Assembly: GCA_033085395.1 (NCBI GenBank)
Contig: JANQBS010000176.1
Span: 20,569 to 84,568 of the forward strand
DNA from: Xanthoparmelia taractica
Lineage: Eukaryota; Ascomycota; Lecanoromycetes; Lecanorales; Parmeliaceae
Direction of reading: 5' to 3'
Length of the DNA stretch: 64,000 nt
Below the pieces are notes generated by a model that saw only the letters and a program-made list of their open reading frames with translations, was not told where the DNA came from and made no database searches. A program made the position numbers and the translations under genes. Position 1 is the first letter of the stretch. Each line of letters opens with the position of its first letter. Shown here piece by piece: positions 32,458 through 43,885 of this stretch.

Positions 32458-34366
32458 ATGGACCACGGCAGGCCACCGCACCTTCGTGCAACTAACAAGC
32501 AACAGCAATCAATCAACGGAAAGAGCACCAGGGTCGTCCATGCCGAGCCACATAGCAGTCTGCCTTCCAGCGTCCAAAACCTTGACACTACCGATATGAG
32601 GGACACCCCTTGGTCTGGCAAGCGCCCAGGCACTTTGTCCTCCGACGTTCGTGGCCCGTCGATAGTCAAGTCAACTCCCACAGCGTGGAATGAATACGCC
32701 GGCCAAGCCTCATCATCCAGGGCGTCGACTATAAGACAGCAGCCAGCACCGAAATCTAGCTGGGATCTGTACGCGGCGGAAGCCTCATCCTCCAAAACGG
32801 CGTCTACAAGGCAGCAGCCGGCCACACAAACAAGCCTGCTGGACACGCCACTACCTCATCTCCGGGGTAAATCAGCGGCAGCTACCCAAGCTCTCAAGCC
32901 AACACCACCCATGAACGCAGGCAAGATCGTCAAATCTGCCAAACACGACAGCAAGGTTCCCTGCACCTACGAAGACTGCACTCGTGGCTTCACCAAGGAA
33001 GTGGATATGAAGAGACACAAGGACGAAGACCATGAATGGTGCCGCCTCTGTAATGTGGATTGCGCTGATGATGAGGCATTGCTTGAGCATAAGGTGCAAA
33101 GCGAAATGCACATTTGCTGCGATATCTGTGGCGAGGATTTCCGGAGCGAAAAGGGCAAGGAGCGTCACATGAGGCAGGTGAGTTCATATAATCTTGGTTC
33201 CAGTCTACCGCGATTACGGGCTGACACAGACAGAATCACGCCAAAATGCAAGAGGTCAAGTGCCCGGCCTGTCATATTGTTTTCGAGAGAGGCTCCGCTT
33301 TGATCGACCACATCTACCACAACAAATGCCGCGACCGCCGTGGCTTCATTGCAGAGAAAGTCAACCAGAATACGCTCAGAGAATATCGAGCTGCCGCAGC
33401 ATTGCACTTGGATGCCATCTCCAACCGGCCCAGCACCACAGGCCAAGAGATTGCGGCGATGCAGCCTCAATCCGAAAGAGGTACATCTTTTGTCGATAAT
33501 TCTGAAGGCGGTGTGCGGTTGAATCTGATGGACGATGATACCCCATATGGTCATCTCACCGCTCGGTCTTTGAGCCGCGCCGGAGAATCAAGCACAAGCG
33601 ATGTCGAGTCAACTGCTGCGTCCGACGGGACAGAGCGCCCGAACTTCGACGACAGATTTGAGCCGCTTGCGATTGCTAGAGACACGGGCGAGGGCAATGC
33701 CTTGGAAGGCGGCGTTATTCAAGGCTTGCAAGCGTTACGTGTGAAGTCTTCCACCGACATGGTTCCGGGGAAGCAGGCGTGGGCTGCGAAGCTCTTCCCG
33801 GGAGCGAAACCGACGCCAGTGATAGGAGGGTGGACCGCACCTATTATGCCGAAATATCACAGGGATATCACACCCTCGGAGTCTGGTACCGAATACGGAA
33901 TCCGTACCGACTGGGACAATTTGGCACTGGAGCGTGATACGGTGGATGATATGTATCACTGTCCCTTCTCCAAATGCGCGTAAGTCCTAACAAGATCATC
34001 TCTCTGCCCATATCGTAGTATCTAACCATCAACAGCGAAAGCTACAACGACCTAAGCGTCCTGAAAATGCATCTGGCCTCAGGCTTCCACCAAGGCACAG
34101 ACCACCGCTGCCTGAAATGCCTCCGAGTCTTCAAATCCCCCGCCGCACTAACAGCGCACATGGAATCCAACAGCGAGCGCTGCAAGATTCGCGAGACGAA
34201 CGCTTACGGCCATGTGCTGCATGTGGTGTCGGGCGGCTTCTTGAAGGTGACGGGGAGGCATGCGGATGGGTCGATTAAGGTGGAGGCGCCGACGATGGAG
34301 GAGATTGAGGAGCAGATGAGGAACCAGGAACTCCCGGCTCATTTGGATGAGAGTTATCCATGGTGA
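32458..34366 (+). CDS. C2H2 zinc-finger protein
   Basis: Exons 32458-33177, 33234-33979 and 34036-34366 are joined by two 56-bp introns (donors GTGAGT and GTAAGT, the second with branch CTAAC) and give 598 residues. The N-terminal ~160 residues are Gln/Ser/Thr-rich and disordered, with an imperfect internal duplication (TPTAWNEYAGQASSSRAST and KSSWDLYAAEASSSKTAST). A cluster of C2H2 or C2H2-like fingers follows (CTYEDC...HKDEDH, CRLCNVDC, CCDICGEDF...HMRQNH, CPACHIVF...HIYHNKC). Two more fingers lie near the C terminus (CPFSKCAESY...HLASGFH and CLKCLRVF...HMESN). The paired-finger spacing resembles fungal proteins annotated only as C2H2 finger domain proteins. It is probably nuclear and nucleic-acid binding; the target is unknown. 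Confidence 0.88.
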
Positions 34367-34892
34367 ATTGACTTACTGCCATGGGTGATTTCGGGAATAG
34401 CTTTTGGGTTGGATCGATCCCACGATATGCTTCCTGGGGAATATCAGGAGTGTAGACGAGAAGCTTTTGCAAATGGCTCTGCTCACCAGGATCTGTTCAT
34501 ACCGGCAGCATTGTTACCGGCGATGGTGGCAGTGGATTCCCCACATCAGCGTGGCATGATTCCCTCATCTCGAGCACAGAATCTGACTGCAATCTTCCAC
34601 AAAAAGTAATCAGCATAGTCTCTCCCTGGCTGCAGAAAGCGAAAAGAAGATGTTGAGTTGAGGGCAGTTGCCAGATATTCTTCATATCTGCCCTTGGTCT
34701 CTCTTCCCAGAGATAGACTCGGCATCACATCAGCAGCATAGATAAGGTAGATGGAAAAAGCATAAATACGTACATACGTATATACATACAACGTCCCCAG
34801 CCCCAGCCCAGTAGCGCCTACGCAATGCTCGCTCATAACTCCTCCGTATATGATACTCAGGGACGAAAACATCCCTATCCACTACACCTCAC
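34367..34892. other. Intergenic region between convergent genes
   Basis: 526 bases between the stops of two convergent genes. It has an (ATAC/ATACGT)-type short tandem stretch near 34,765-34,790 and no gene-like frame. Confidence 0.4.
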
Positions 34893-35690
34893 TTACTCCC
34901 CCTCCCCTTTCCCCCTTCTTCCCCTCCCCTCCCCTCGTCTCCCTCTCCCTTCCCCATTCCTCCCTTCTCCTTCTCCTTCTTCCTCACCCCTAATCCCATC
35001 ACCACCCTCTCCCCCCATATCCTCTTCCCCCACCTCCCTCCCCCCAAATCCCGGAAATACCTCCCACACTTGTTCCATAATGATATCCCCGTAGCTCTTC
35101 CCGCTCTCCAGCTCCTGACGCTCGCGCTCCAGGCGCCGTTTCTGCCAGCCGGGTTTCTCGTTGCCCATCCAGAGTTGGCGGAGGAGGGATTTGAGACCGC
35201 CTTGTGGTGGTGCGGGTTCTTCGGGTTCGAGGTTTGGTTGGGGGGATGGTTGTGTTTGTTGTGCTTGCGGTAGTGTTTGGGTTTGTATTTGTGCTCTTGC
35301 TTTTTCTGCTTCAACATCAGCTTCTCGGCCTGGGTCTCGGTCCCCAAACCACCCCCCCATCCTTTTCCTGAACCCCTCCCCCGCCCCTGCACCTATACCA
35401 GCGCCCGTACCCGCGCCCCCATTCTGCACCCTCGCCCGCGTACTCGCGCTCCCGAATGTGAGCTCCTCAGCCGATACCACGCACACGCCGCACAGGGTGA
35501 AGGTGTAAAGGTCTAGTTTTCGGGGCGGGAGGAGCATCAGGAGTGGGGATGTGAGGAGGAGGGTTAGGAAGAGGGGGCGGAGGGGGTTGGTTGTTGTGGT
35601 AGGGGTCGTCGTGGTGGGGTTAGGGGTTGTGGTTGCGGGTGGAGAAGAGGTGGAGGAGGAGGAGGAGGAGGGTGGTGGTTGGGCGGCCAT
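34893..35690 (-). CDS. Membrane protein of the type annotated 'rhomboid family membrane protein' in fungi
   Basis: This is an intronless minus-strand frame of 265 residues starting at MAAQPPPSSSSSST. A Ser/Thr/Pro-rich N terminus (1-40) leads into two close hydrophobic segments (PLFLTLLLTSPLLMLLP and LYTFTLCGVCVVSAEEL) separated by the conserved-looking PPRKLDLYTF. A long low-complexity part follows, then LWMGNEKPGWQKRRLERERQ and KSYGDIIMEQVWEVFPG, which I associate with a small fungal family carrying the 'rhomboid family membrane protein' name. No rhomboid catalytic serine or histidine is present, so protease activity is not supported. The last ~45 residues are a Gly/Glu/Arg tract (GEGEGRNGEGRGRRG) coded by a C/T-rich strand and may be unreliable as protein. 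Confidence 0.6.
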   Translation of the reverse strand: MAAQPPPSSSSSSTSSPPATTTPNPTTTTPTTTTNPLRPLFLTLLLTSPLLMLLPPRKLDLYTFTLCGVCVVSAEELTFGSASTRARVQNGGAGTGAGIGAGAGEGFRKRMGGWFGDRDPGREADVEAEKARAQIQTQTLPQAQQTQPSPQPNLEPEEPAPPQGGLKSLLRQLWMGNEKPGWQKRRLERERQELESGKSYGDIIMEQVWEVFPGFGGREVGEEDMGGEGGDGIRGEEEGEGEGRNGEGRGRRGEGRGRRGKGEGE

Positions 35691-36357
35691 TGGTTGGGTT
35701 GGGTTGCGTCGTGGAGAGTTGGTCTTTTGGCTTAGCAGCCTCCAGGAAGGGGGGGTGTTGGTTTGGGCGAGGGGTGGGTTGAGAAGGTGTTTGTGGGCGG
35801 GTGTATTGGAAAAGGTAGCTAGGTTATGCCCTTTGAGCGGATTACATCTTGTTTTGTTTCGTTGCGTTGCGTGGTGCTCGAGGGGGTAGGATTCACTGGA
35901 GTTGGGGTGCCTAGGTATTGGTTGGTTTGGTTGATTGATTAATTGATTGGTGGGTGGTAGGTGGTGCGTGCGTGCTGCTTGACTGACTGTCTTATGGCGC
36001 GGGATGGAGTTGGATATGGGGGATTTGAAGGGTGGGTTAGAGGAAGGATGGTGGAGGGTTGATGAAGGGTCTGGCAATTTATAAAGTACCTAAGTAGGGT
36101 AGATATGGAAGTAAGACGCGTATAGATTGAGTGAGAGAGTGGATTGTGAGCGCCAATGTCTGTATGTAAGGTACCTAAGATAGGCAATAAGTACCTGACT
36201 TTATGTACTCCCTCGTCGTCCATACAGAAAGTTCAGCCGAGTGATCTCATCACTCCCTTCCCATCTCCATATCCCTACCTTATTCCCATCCCAAGTTCTC
36301 CCTCCCCTTTAATTTATAAATATATTAGCAATTAGTAACTAATATCATCCAAGCAAT
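35691..36357. other. Intergenic region with promoter of the minus-strand membrane-protein gene
   Basis: About 670 bases. The first half has a G-rich plus strand (a C/T-rich leader for the minus-strand gene). Several TACCTAA/TACCTGA hexamer-like repeats lie at 36,087-36,200. No coding frame is seen. Confidence 0.4.
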
Positions 36358-36475
36358 GACACTTTGGCCGAGTGGTTAAGGCGACAGACTCGAATTCTCA
36401 TTTCCTTGGATGGGAAAGACAAAAATCCGACATCTGTTTCATTCGTGAGCGCAGGTTCAAATCCTGCAGGTGTCG
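36358..36475 (+). tRNA. tRNA-Ser(CGA) with a 37-bp intron
   Basis: The acceptor stem pairs GACACTT (36358-36364) with AGGTGTC (36468-36474); the discriminator base is G. The D arm contains GGCCGAGTGGTTAAGGC. The anticodon stem ACAGA pairs with TCTGT, with loop CT-CGA-A and the last loop base after the intron. The anticodon CGA lies at 36391-36393 and the intron at 36395-36431, the canonical position one base after the anticodon. A long class-II variable arm (TCA-TTCG-TGA) and a T arm GCAGG-TTCAAAT-CCTGC complete the molecule. A serine isoacceptor has the long arm expected here. Confidence 0.95.
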
Positions 36476-36871
36476 ACATGTCTATTTATTTTTGTATTTT
36501 TATATTTTTTTGGTTCAGAAGTTTTGTGTTTTCGCGTTTTTGGAGACTGTGATTGGGGAAGAGTGGAGTAGTTTTTGGCTTGGCTTGGGGGTTTTTGGGG
36601 TGGTTGGGTTTGGGGTGGGTATTCTGAGGAGGGGAGTGGAGGGGAGGTTTGGAGATTTGATGCCATGGACTTAATGCCTTGTGATAGCCTAGAGATGGGC
36701 GTGTGGGAGATGAGTACGAATTAACTACGAGAGGGGGTACTAATACGGAAATCACGCTCAGAGTGGTAGGGGAAGGGGGAGTATCACAGGCAATCCGAAA
36801 TGCTTTACGAAATGCATTAATTCCCATCCTTTGTTTTCTGCGACCAGCTATTACGCATCAAAATACCACAG
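36476..36871. other. Intergenic spacer
   Basis: 396 bases between the tRNA and the 3' end of the minus-strand gene. They start with a T-rich run (36480-36512) that would serve as the RNA polymerase III terminator. No gene is seen. Confidence 0.45.
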
Positions 36872-38940
36872 TCAAGCTTCCAGATCCTTCATTCCAACTT
36901 TGGACAATGCATGCTGAGCCTGCTCAACTGTCATCTCCAAAAGTTCCATACTGAAAATCACATTGTCTCTGTCTTGTTCACCGCCATACTCTAATTCGTC
37001 GTGTAGAATACTGCTCTGAAACTTCTTCGCAGCTTGCAATAGAGAGTCGAGAAATCTGGGCAATTCGTTCCGCTTCGCTACTTCAGCCATTTGTAGACGC
37101 CTAGATAGGGTGGCAGATGAGAGGAGTAGGTAGAGAAGATTGAGGACTGCAAGATAAAACGGCTGATATGCCTGGAAGGTGGCATAGCTGTCCGTGATAG
37201 ACTGGCCTTCCATAAGCTTCTCCGGGTTCGGAAAGATGAATGGTGCAAGGGTGCTCAGGGCAGCGGATGTTGCAAATATTGGACCTTCTGCATCTGGCTC
37301 CTTGCCCTGCTCGGCTTTCTCGGCCGCAAGTATCTCATCCTTCAACCAGCCGATGGCGCTTGATTTGAGGTTTTCAAAGGGGCAATGCTCCAGCGTATCT
37401 CGTATGAATGCCAGACGGGAGTTTTCTGAAGGATTGAGATGGAGTATGGTTGATGTCAGGAGGTGCGCATGATATCGTAGGACAGGAGATGGCATGTTTG
37501 CAGAGAGTAGAGACAGTCGTTGGAGGATGTTGGTAAAGACAAGTTCGTTGTCATCCTGACCACCAGCATCGCCCCTTGTTGGTATACTGGTCTGCGAATT
37601 GACGATAAGAGAGCCTAGAAAGAGGACCGCGTCAATAAGTGGTTCTGATTCTGCTCCGGTACTGCCAGTTGCCGAATCCCCTAGCGAGCTAGCCAGTATG
37701 CCTGCAAAGTCTGGAACCAGGCTTAGAGGTGGCAAAGATGCCGGAGAGTTGAAAAGCGTGGATGAGGCTGCCATTGTTGCCAAGATGTATATCGAGCCCG
37801 TCTTCGACAAGGGAACGTCAGATGCGGAAGATGGAAGCTCTTGCTCTTCATCCACATCTAGTTCATCGGGTTTCGTGATGGTCGACAGCAATTCTTCCGC
37901 ACCAAGGTTGAGATCTCGAGCAAGTGACTGCAATCGTTAGCGATTGTCTCTGCTAATTTTGAACGACTGACCAGGATATGGCCCGTGATCGCGTCCCGTT
38001 CATGCAAATGTTCTTCCTTCTCGAATAGACTACCGTACGTCTGCCGCCCTGGAATTGTTTTCTCGGGATGTAGTTCCTCTTGATATCTGCTTGACCACGC
38101 CAAACCCGGGACATCCTCATCCAGCGCAGTTGAGTTCATGTAGGCTTCGGCAACGTAGGTGAGGAATGACTGCAAGAGCCGAGACTGTAAAGCGTTTTCA
38201 TCAACACCCAAAACTTCATCTTGGCCCTCGGGGTCAGGCGCAGATACAGGAGTTGCCTGGGTAGACATCATTGTGCTACTCTTCCGAGGCGGCAACTTGG
38301 GCCTTTTGGTTCCAGACAGGGCCTTGATGAAGCCTAGCACTGCCTCTGTTGCTTCTGTAACCCTAGCTACCTGCGAGTAAGCTGGTAGAACAGCCTGTAA
38401 GGATGTGGAGAGGAAACGACTTGGGTATTTGGTTTTTATGCGCGGGTGGAGAATTGAAAGCATGTCGAGCAAAGCTGTGAATTTGGCGCCCTTTGATGGG
38501 GGCTTCGATGGCTCTGCAGGGGTCGCGGATTCCGAAGCTACATTGTCGCCGCCTTGCACCTTAAGCTCGTGGGCCTCTTCGTCCCTCGCTTCAGGCTCTT
38601 TCGGCTCCTCAACTTCTTCAACGTCCTCCGCCTCGTCTAGGTCGTCAGATTCCTCGTTTTCTCCTAGTCCTTCTAAAAGCTCTGTCACCTTCAACACCAC
38701 CTCCCTGGGATTGCCCAACCGTGCCACATCTTGCAGACATTGTTGTGAGGCAGGCAGGAGTGGCAGCAACAAATGGACCAGGTCCCATCCGATGTTGGCA
38801 GTAAGTGTGGTGTCTTGGAGGATGTGGTGCAAGGTAGGAAGCTGCTCGGCTGTAAGGTTATATTCGAGGATGGTGAGGTAGGAGAGATAATCGGTCTCTG
38901 GTGGTAGCGCCTTCAGCAGTGGGTTTTCAGTGTCTGCCAT
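36872..38940 (-). CDS. Ybp1/Ybp2-type (YAP1-binding, Alf4/glomulin-like) protein
   Basis: Exons 38940-37972 and 37927-36872 are joined by a 44-bp intron (donor GTCAGT, branch CGCTAAC, acceptor TTGCAG) and give 674 residues. I start at MADTENPLLKALPPETDYLSYL; an in-frame ATG 24 bases earlier is possible. The protein is almost wholly alpha-helical: repeated Leu-rich helices (LTILEYNLTAEQLPTLHHIL, WDLVHLLLPLLPASQ), an acidic disordered insertion (NEESDDLDEAEDVEEVEEP), then more helices to the end (MTVEQAQHALSKVGMKDLEA). This fits the fungal family named for YAP1-binding proteins and kinetochore-associated Ybp2, related to Alf4 and glomulin. In yeast Ybp1 assists Yap1 oxidation by peroxide. Which role applies here cannot be told from sequence. 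Confidence 0.8.
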
Positions 38941-39366
38941 GTTAAAGAAGGGGCAATTCACCATTCAATGTCGAAAACGGGAAAGTGAATAATTGACTAG
39001 GCCTCAAGAGGAGATATTAAGCGCGCCAATCAATTCGTTATCAACGTCCGTATCCATATCGCCGAACAATTCCCCTCGCACGAGATGTGTAATGAAAAGT
39101 AAGTAAGACGCAGACTATAAAACGGCTTGATATATAGTGACGGCATGGTATCTTAGGCTCAAAGTAAGAGATCATGTATACATCCAGATGCTCGCTTTCA
39201 TCATGTTTGATACCGCTTCAATTGTCCAGAGCGTATCTGGTTTCCTACAGTCTAGTACCTTTCTCGCCGAGCCTACGTTATTGATCCTTCCTGATTACTC
39301 TCATATCATCCGACGTCTGAGCAGCAGCTAGCCGTAAGGTCAAAAGACCTCACTGAAAGCCACCTC
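38941..39366. promoter_or_regulatory. Divergent promoter region between the Ybp-type and permease genes
   Basis: 426 bases between two outward-facing starts, with no gene-like frame. Confidence 0.4.
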
Positions 39367-41145
39367 ATGGACAATGACTTGGATAGAAGACCCTCCGCCC
39401 AGGGTAAGGATGAAGATCGTCTCGCAGAACTAGGCTACAAACAAGAGCTCACGCGCAATTGGTCGCTATTACACAACTTTGGTGTATCCTTCTCCATTAT
39501 TGTAAGATTCGAGCCACGCTCATTTTTTCCGCCTGATATCTGCATAGCTCTTTCCCCAACGAGACTGAGCGGCGAACCAAGACGGGAGGCATTAGAAGAT
39601 TGATTGAGGCGAATTTCCACGTTGCTATGATATGCTGTCGGTATAAAAGGACTGACCAGCATCTAGAGCGTCATCACGGGCATCACGACTTTATTCGAGT
39701 ATGGACTATCCACAGGTGGACCAGGGGTCATGTCCGTCGGCTGGATCGTCGTCTGCGTCTTCACCTTCTTCGTCGCTATCGGTATGGCAGAGATTGTGTC
39801 GGCCGTTCCTACCAGCGGAGGTCCCTACTTCTGGGCTGCCATCTTGGCCCCGAAGGATAAATCGGCTTTTTACTCATGGATCACTGGCTGGTTCAATCTG
39901 CTCGGTCAGGTTGCGGTAACCACGGGCATCACATTTGGCTGTGCAGGACTTATTTCCACCACTGCAACGATAGGCACCAGCTATGCGCCGACCGCAGGCA
40001 AGACCATTGGAATCTATGCCGCTCTACTCATATCGCATGTCCTAATCAATAGTTTCGGCGTCCCTGTTCTCCGGTATCTTAACAATACGTCCATTCTTCT
40101 CCACTCGGTCGGAACAACGTGTTTCGCAATTGCCATACTGTCCAAAGCACCAACCCATCAGTCGGCCAAGGCTGTCTTCGCTCATTTTTATGACGGAACA
40201 GGAGATCCTGGTTGGAGCGTGCGAGCATCACCTGCGTATGTCGCTGTATGCGGCATCTTGATGGCCCAGTACACCATCACTGGCTTCGACGCTTCCGCCC
40301 ACTTGTCAGAGGAAACAAACAACGCAGCCTGGAATGCCCCCCTCGGAGTGCTCATGTCCGTAGGGATATCCGCAATCTTTGGCTTCTTCCTCCTCATTTC
40401 GCTCCTCTTCTGCATCCAAGATTTCGACAAAACAGTCAACAGTTCCGTCGGCCAGCCGGTAACGCAGATCCTCATCGACATCTTCGGCAACAAAGGCGCC
40501 ATCGCTCTCATGACCCTCATCATCGTCTGCGTCTGGCACGCCGGCCTCTTCTCCATGACGTCAAATTCCCGCATGATGTTCGGCTTCGCCCGCGACCGCG
40601 GCCTACCTCCCTTCTTCACGGCGGTCTCCGCAAAATACCAGGCTCCTATCCGGACAGTCTGCCTGGCGGCCTTTCTCTCTTTCCTCCTCGCGATCCCATC
40701 GCTTGGCTCCACCGTTGCCTTCTCGGCCGCCACCTCCATCGCCACCATCGGCCTCTACATCTCCTACGGTCTCCCTATCCTCATCGGTCTCGTCTATCAC
40801 TCCAATTTCAAAAAGGGTCCGTTCAATCTCCGCGCCCTGTCCCGACCCATCGCCACTGTCGCCTGCCTATATATCGCCTTCATCACCATCGTCTTTTGTC
40901 TGCCAGAGATGAACCCTGTCAACAGTCAGACGTTGAATTACACACCTGTCGCCGTCGGCATCGTAGCGCTCTGGGCGTTTGGCAGCTGGTTCTTGTGGGC
41001 GCGCAGGTGGTTCACGGGGCCCGTTAGGCAGATTGAAGCGGAGAGGATGGGTATCAACGTCATGGATGATCCGGGCGCTTTTGAGCGGTTCGAGCGTGAG
41101 AGGGGGAAGACGGAGGGGAATGTTAGTGTCAAGGACCCGCTGTAA
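39367..41145 (+). CDS. Amino acid/GABA/choline permease (APC superfamily)
   Basis: Exons 39367-39501 and 39667-41145 are joined by a 165-bp intron (donor GTAAGA, branch GACTGACC, acceptor ATCTAG) and give 537 residues. The soluble N terminus holds AELGYKQELTRNWSLLHNFGVSFSII, split by the intron and typical of fungal GABA/choline-type permeases. About twelve membrane segments follow, with the first-helix motif ITTLFEYGLSTGGPGVM, VSAVPTSGGPYFW, TGFDASAHLSEET (a substrate-site motif shared with Uga4 and Hnm1 relatives) and SRMMFGFARDRGLP. The protein ends in a short acidic/basic tail. It should import amino acids, GABA, polyamines or choline across the plasma or vacuolar membrane; the substrate cannot be fixed by eye. 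Confidence 0.9.
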
Positions 41146-42726
41146 AGTAGGGTATAGGAAGAAGCGTTGTAAACCTTTTTTCATTTATTTCATTTTTTTT
41201 TTTTGATGTGTATGGCCATGTGGTCTATATATCGCCAATCTATCTACCCATTCATCTACCAATCAATCTATATCGAACACTTACCCTTCCCTTCCCCATT
41301 CCCTCCCTCCCCTCACTTCACAACTCAAGTCCCCACCCCCGCTCCTCTCCTCTTCCACTTCCCTTCTCACCTTATCACATCAACCATTTCTTCCACCCCT
41401 TCCTTCAACAATACACCTACTCATCCCTACCCATTCTTCACCCCCACCCACCCCACGCAGCATGCCCCCTCTCCACATGGCTATGTTAAGATTCGGACAA
41501 TTGTATATGCTTTATAGATTAAGGTTTTTTGATAGATTAAGATTTGGACAGAAGGGATTAAAGAAGGGAGAATGTAGGATTCAAGTGTATTAGATTACTG
41601 GATAGGAAGGAGAGGGCCGTGATGGGCGAGATAAGAGAGAGAGGGAAGGAGAGAGGAGGGAAGGATAGGGAAGGATAGGGAGGGAAGAGAAGAGAAGAGA
41701 AGAGAAGAGAAGAGAAGAGAAGAGAAGAGAAGAGAAGAGAAGAGAAGAGAAGAGAAGAGAGAGGATCATACTACATTGCAATCTTTTCGGAAATAGATCA
41801 CTATATGGCTTGAACTGGATGGATGGAGGGAGGGATGTAAGGGGAGAAGAAAGTGATAAGGAAATGGGGTAGGGTTGGGGATAAAGGGGAGAGGATTGGA
41901 AGGGAAAAAGGGAGCAAGGGCTGGCTTTCAAGGCTTTGGGTCATGATATACTGCGGTTCTATCATTGACCACGGTGCTGAGAATAGTGGTAGCGTGCACT
42001 TTGTTCGTGCTCACGGAGATAACGTTAGAACTTAACCAAGGTAGACTCAAGATGCTATCACATCGCATTATACCAACCCCCCCCCCCCGCCCCTTACGCT
42101 TCTCAAAGATACCTTGCCATATACACAGAACCCCCAGTAACCCGTACCCACCACCACCACCACCACCCACCAGCACACCGCCGAGACCTTCCCCATTACA
42201 GCACCCTCTGCGCTTCCTTCCTCCGTCAGTTCCCGAAGCCTGTCCCTATCACGACTCTCTCTAAAACCCTATAGATTAGCAAGGCCCTCTCGAGAAGAGA
42301 AAGAAAGAGAGAAACAAAGTAGTCTGTATCATGTATCATGCATGTATCACGCATGGGTGGGTGAACGGCATACCGAGCTGAAAGAACACCCTAGCTCTCG
42401 TAGGGTAGGGTTTGGAGACTGCGGCATACGTGGGTGGAGCGGCTAGTGCGGCATCTTGGTTAATGTTCTCGCTAATGGGTTTTTGGTGCGTCTTCATGGT
42501 GTTTTTGGATGTCACTGGCGCCTATTGTTGATGGTTAGATGATGGTCTTGTTTTTGCCGCTGCCGGCGGTGAGGAGAGTGGTGATACTGACTGACGGTTG
42601 CGTCTGAAGGTCCACTCTGTCCTCGCGTCTGCGGATAGCGAAATGAGGGGCCGTGGCTGGAAATTCTTGGTTCTTGGGTGGCCGGACACACTTTGCTGAT
42701 GCCTTGCGCGTCTTCGCAGGGGTAGG
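41146..42726. other. 1.6-kb gene-free spacer with microsatellites
   Basis: This region between convergent genes contains C/T-rich stretches (41,283-41,470), a long perfect GAGAA pentamer array (41,683-41,762), a poly-C run (42,078-42,089) and an ACC trinucleotide run (42,150-42,172). The stretch 42,537-42,726 is an open minus-strand frame that follows the stop codon of the next gene in the same frame. Confidence 0.45.
41683..41762. repeat. Microsatellite (GAGAA)n
   Basis: About 15 tandem copies of a GAGAA pentamer, nearly perfect, in a non-coding spacer. Confidence 0.85.
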
Positions 42727-43254
42727 TTAATCCTCCGCGTGCTCGGCGCTACCTTCGTCCTCATCCGTGGACCCAAGACCTTCGTCTTCCTCCTCCACCC
42801 ACCATTCGGGTTCAATGCCCGCCTCTTTCTCCTTGACGAGCTCATCGCCCTCTTCGGAGATAATAGCTTCGGAGTCGGGTTCCTCGCTATCAGTGTCACT
42901 ATCAAGGGCAGTGCCCTCTGTATCCATGTCGCTGTCAAGGTCAGAGCCCTCGTCATCCGCGTCTTGGCTGGTAACATGAATGTAGCTTTCGAACATCTCG
43001 CGGGATCCACTCTCATCCAGGAACATGCAAATATGGATTGCGGACTTGGTCGAGAACGTGGAGAGTGACAAAGGTTGGTCACAGGATGTCAAGAGGTGGG
43101 ATACAAGCCGGAGACAGTGATTGAATCCGCTGTTACACAGCTTGCACGACCATGTTCCACAAGGATCTTGCCTTGTGGACTGGGCGATGGACTGCTCGTG
43201 TTGGTCCAGATTGATGGAATGAGGCTGTACACGGGGGCTCTGTGATGGTGACAT
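42727..43254 (-). CDS. Small acidic protein with a C2H2-like finger
   Basis: This minus-strand frame of 175 residues begins at the ATG at 43254 (MSPSQSPRVQPHS). A leader intron is likely just upstream (GTAAGT...GAATGCAG ending four or five bases before the ATG). Residues ~37-63 hold WSCKLCNSGFNHCLRLVSHLLTSC, a C-x2-C...H-x4-C pattern close to a C2H2/C2HC finger. The C-terminal half is strongly acidic (SDLDSDMDTEG, SDTDSEEPDSE, EEEDEGLGSTDEDEGS). After the TAA at 42727 the same frame stays open for 63 basic codons. There is no family I recognise; a nuclear regulatory protein is possible. Confidence 0.5.
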   Translation of the reverse strand: MSPSQSPRVQPHSINLDQHEQSIAQSTRQDPCGTWSCKLCNSGFNHCLRLVSHLLTSCDQPLSLSTFSTKSAIHICMFLDESGSREMFESYIHVTSQDADDEGSDLDSDMDTEGTALDSDTDSEEPDSEAIISEEGDELVKEKEAGIEPEWWVEEEDEGLGSTDEDEGSAEHAED

Positions 43255-43885
43255 GGCTGCATTCAATGGGTTAGCATCTATCAGTTACAAGATTAGTAGT
43301 CACTTACTGTGAGAGCTTGTCGTGGGACTCTTGGTGCCGATTGTGACTGGGGCTGTTTGTAGTGAAAGAGAAGACAAGAAGATGTGCAACAGAAGGCTTT
43401 TTATATGTATTTGGGATCAACACGTCCATGATCTCTCGGCGACAACGATGTAATAACGATGTAATCAAGTAAACCACAGCACACTATGTGTACTAGCACA
43501 AGGGGCACATTACCACAAACCGCAGAACCCACGTTATCTTTATAATATAAGTTAATTTTATAGCTAGAGCTGTCTTTATAGCACAAGCTCATCTTAAGTA
43601 GCATTGGTACTTGGAATACCCTATACCAGGTGTATATTTAGCAGGTCTTGCAGTGTACTCCAACACTTGCGTGGGGTTGCAGCCTCTCTAAACTTTGCTA
43701 CTTCTCTCTCAACAGCAAGAGAGCATGTCATGACGCAAAGCTGGCAGAACCTGCCCTTACACAAGTCGTAAGGTAGTTTCAATAGTTCACAGAAGAGCAC
43801 TCTGACCAGACCTCAATAGGTACACCAGGCCTCACATCTGCCGGCGTAGTGCTGTCCTTTGTGTTGAGTTGTGTTGCTGTTCCGA
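43255..43885. other. Intergenic region, locally AT-rich
   Basis: About 630 bases that include the probable leader (with intron) of the minus-strand gene and the region beyond the broken peptidase gene. Nothing else is seen; in particular no catalytic serine-peptidase domain follows the broken gene here. Confidence 0.4.

Noticed and set aside
34825..35516. Plus-strand Pro-rich and Ser-rich frames
   Set aside because: They are antisense to the minus-strand membrane-protein gene and follow its C/T-rich coding strand.
36364..36674. Two plus-strand frames starting inside the tRNA
   Set aside because: They overlap the tRNA-Ser gene and its T-rich terminator; composition is not protein-like.
40188..41027. 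Long antisense and shifted frames over the permease gene
   Set aside because: Shadow frames of a GC-rich coding exon; the permease frame has clear membrane segments and family motifs.
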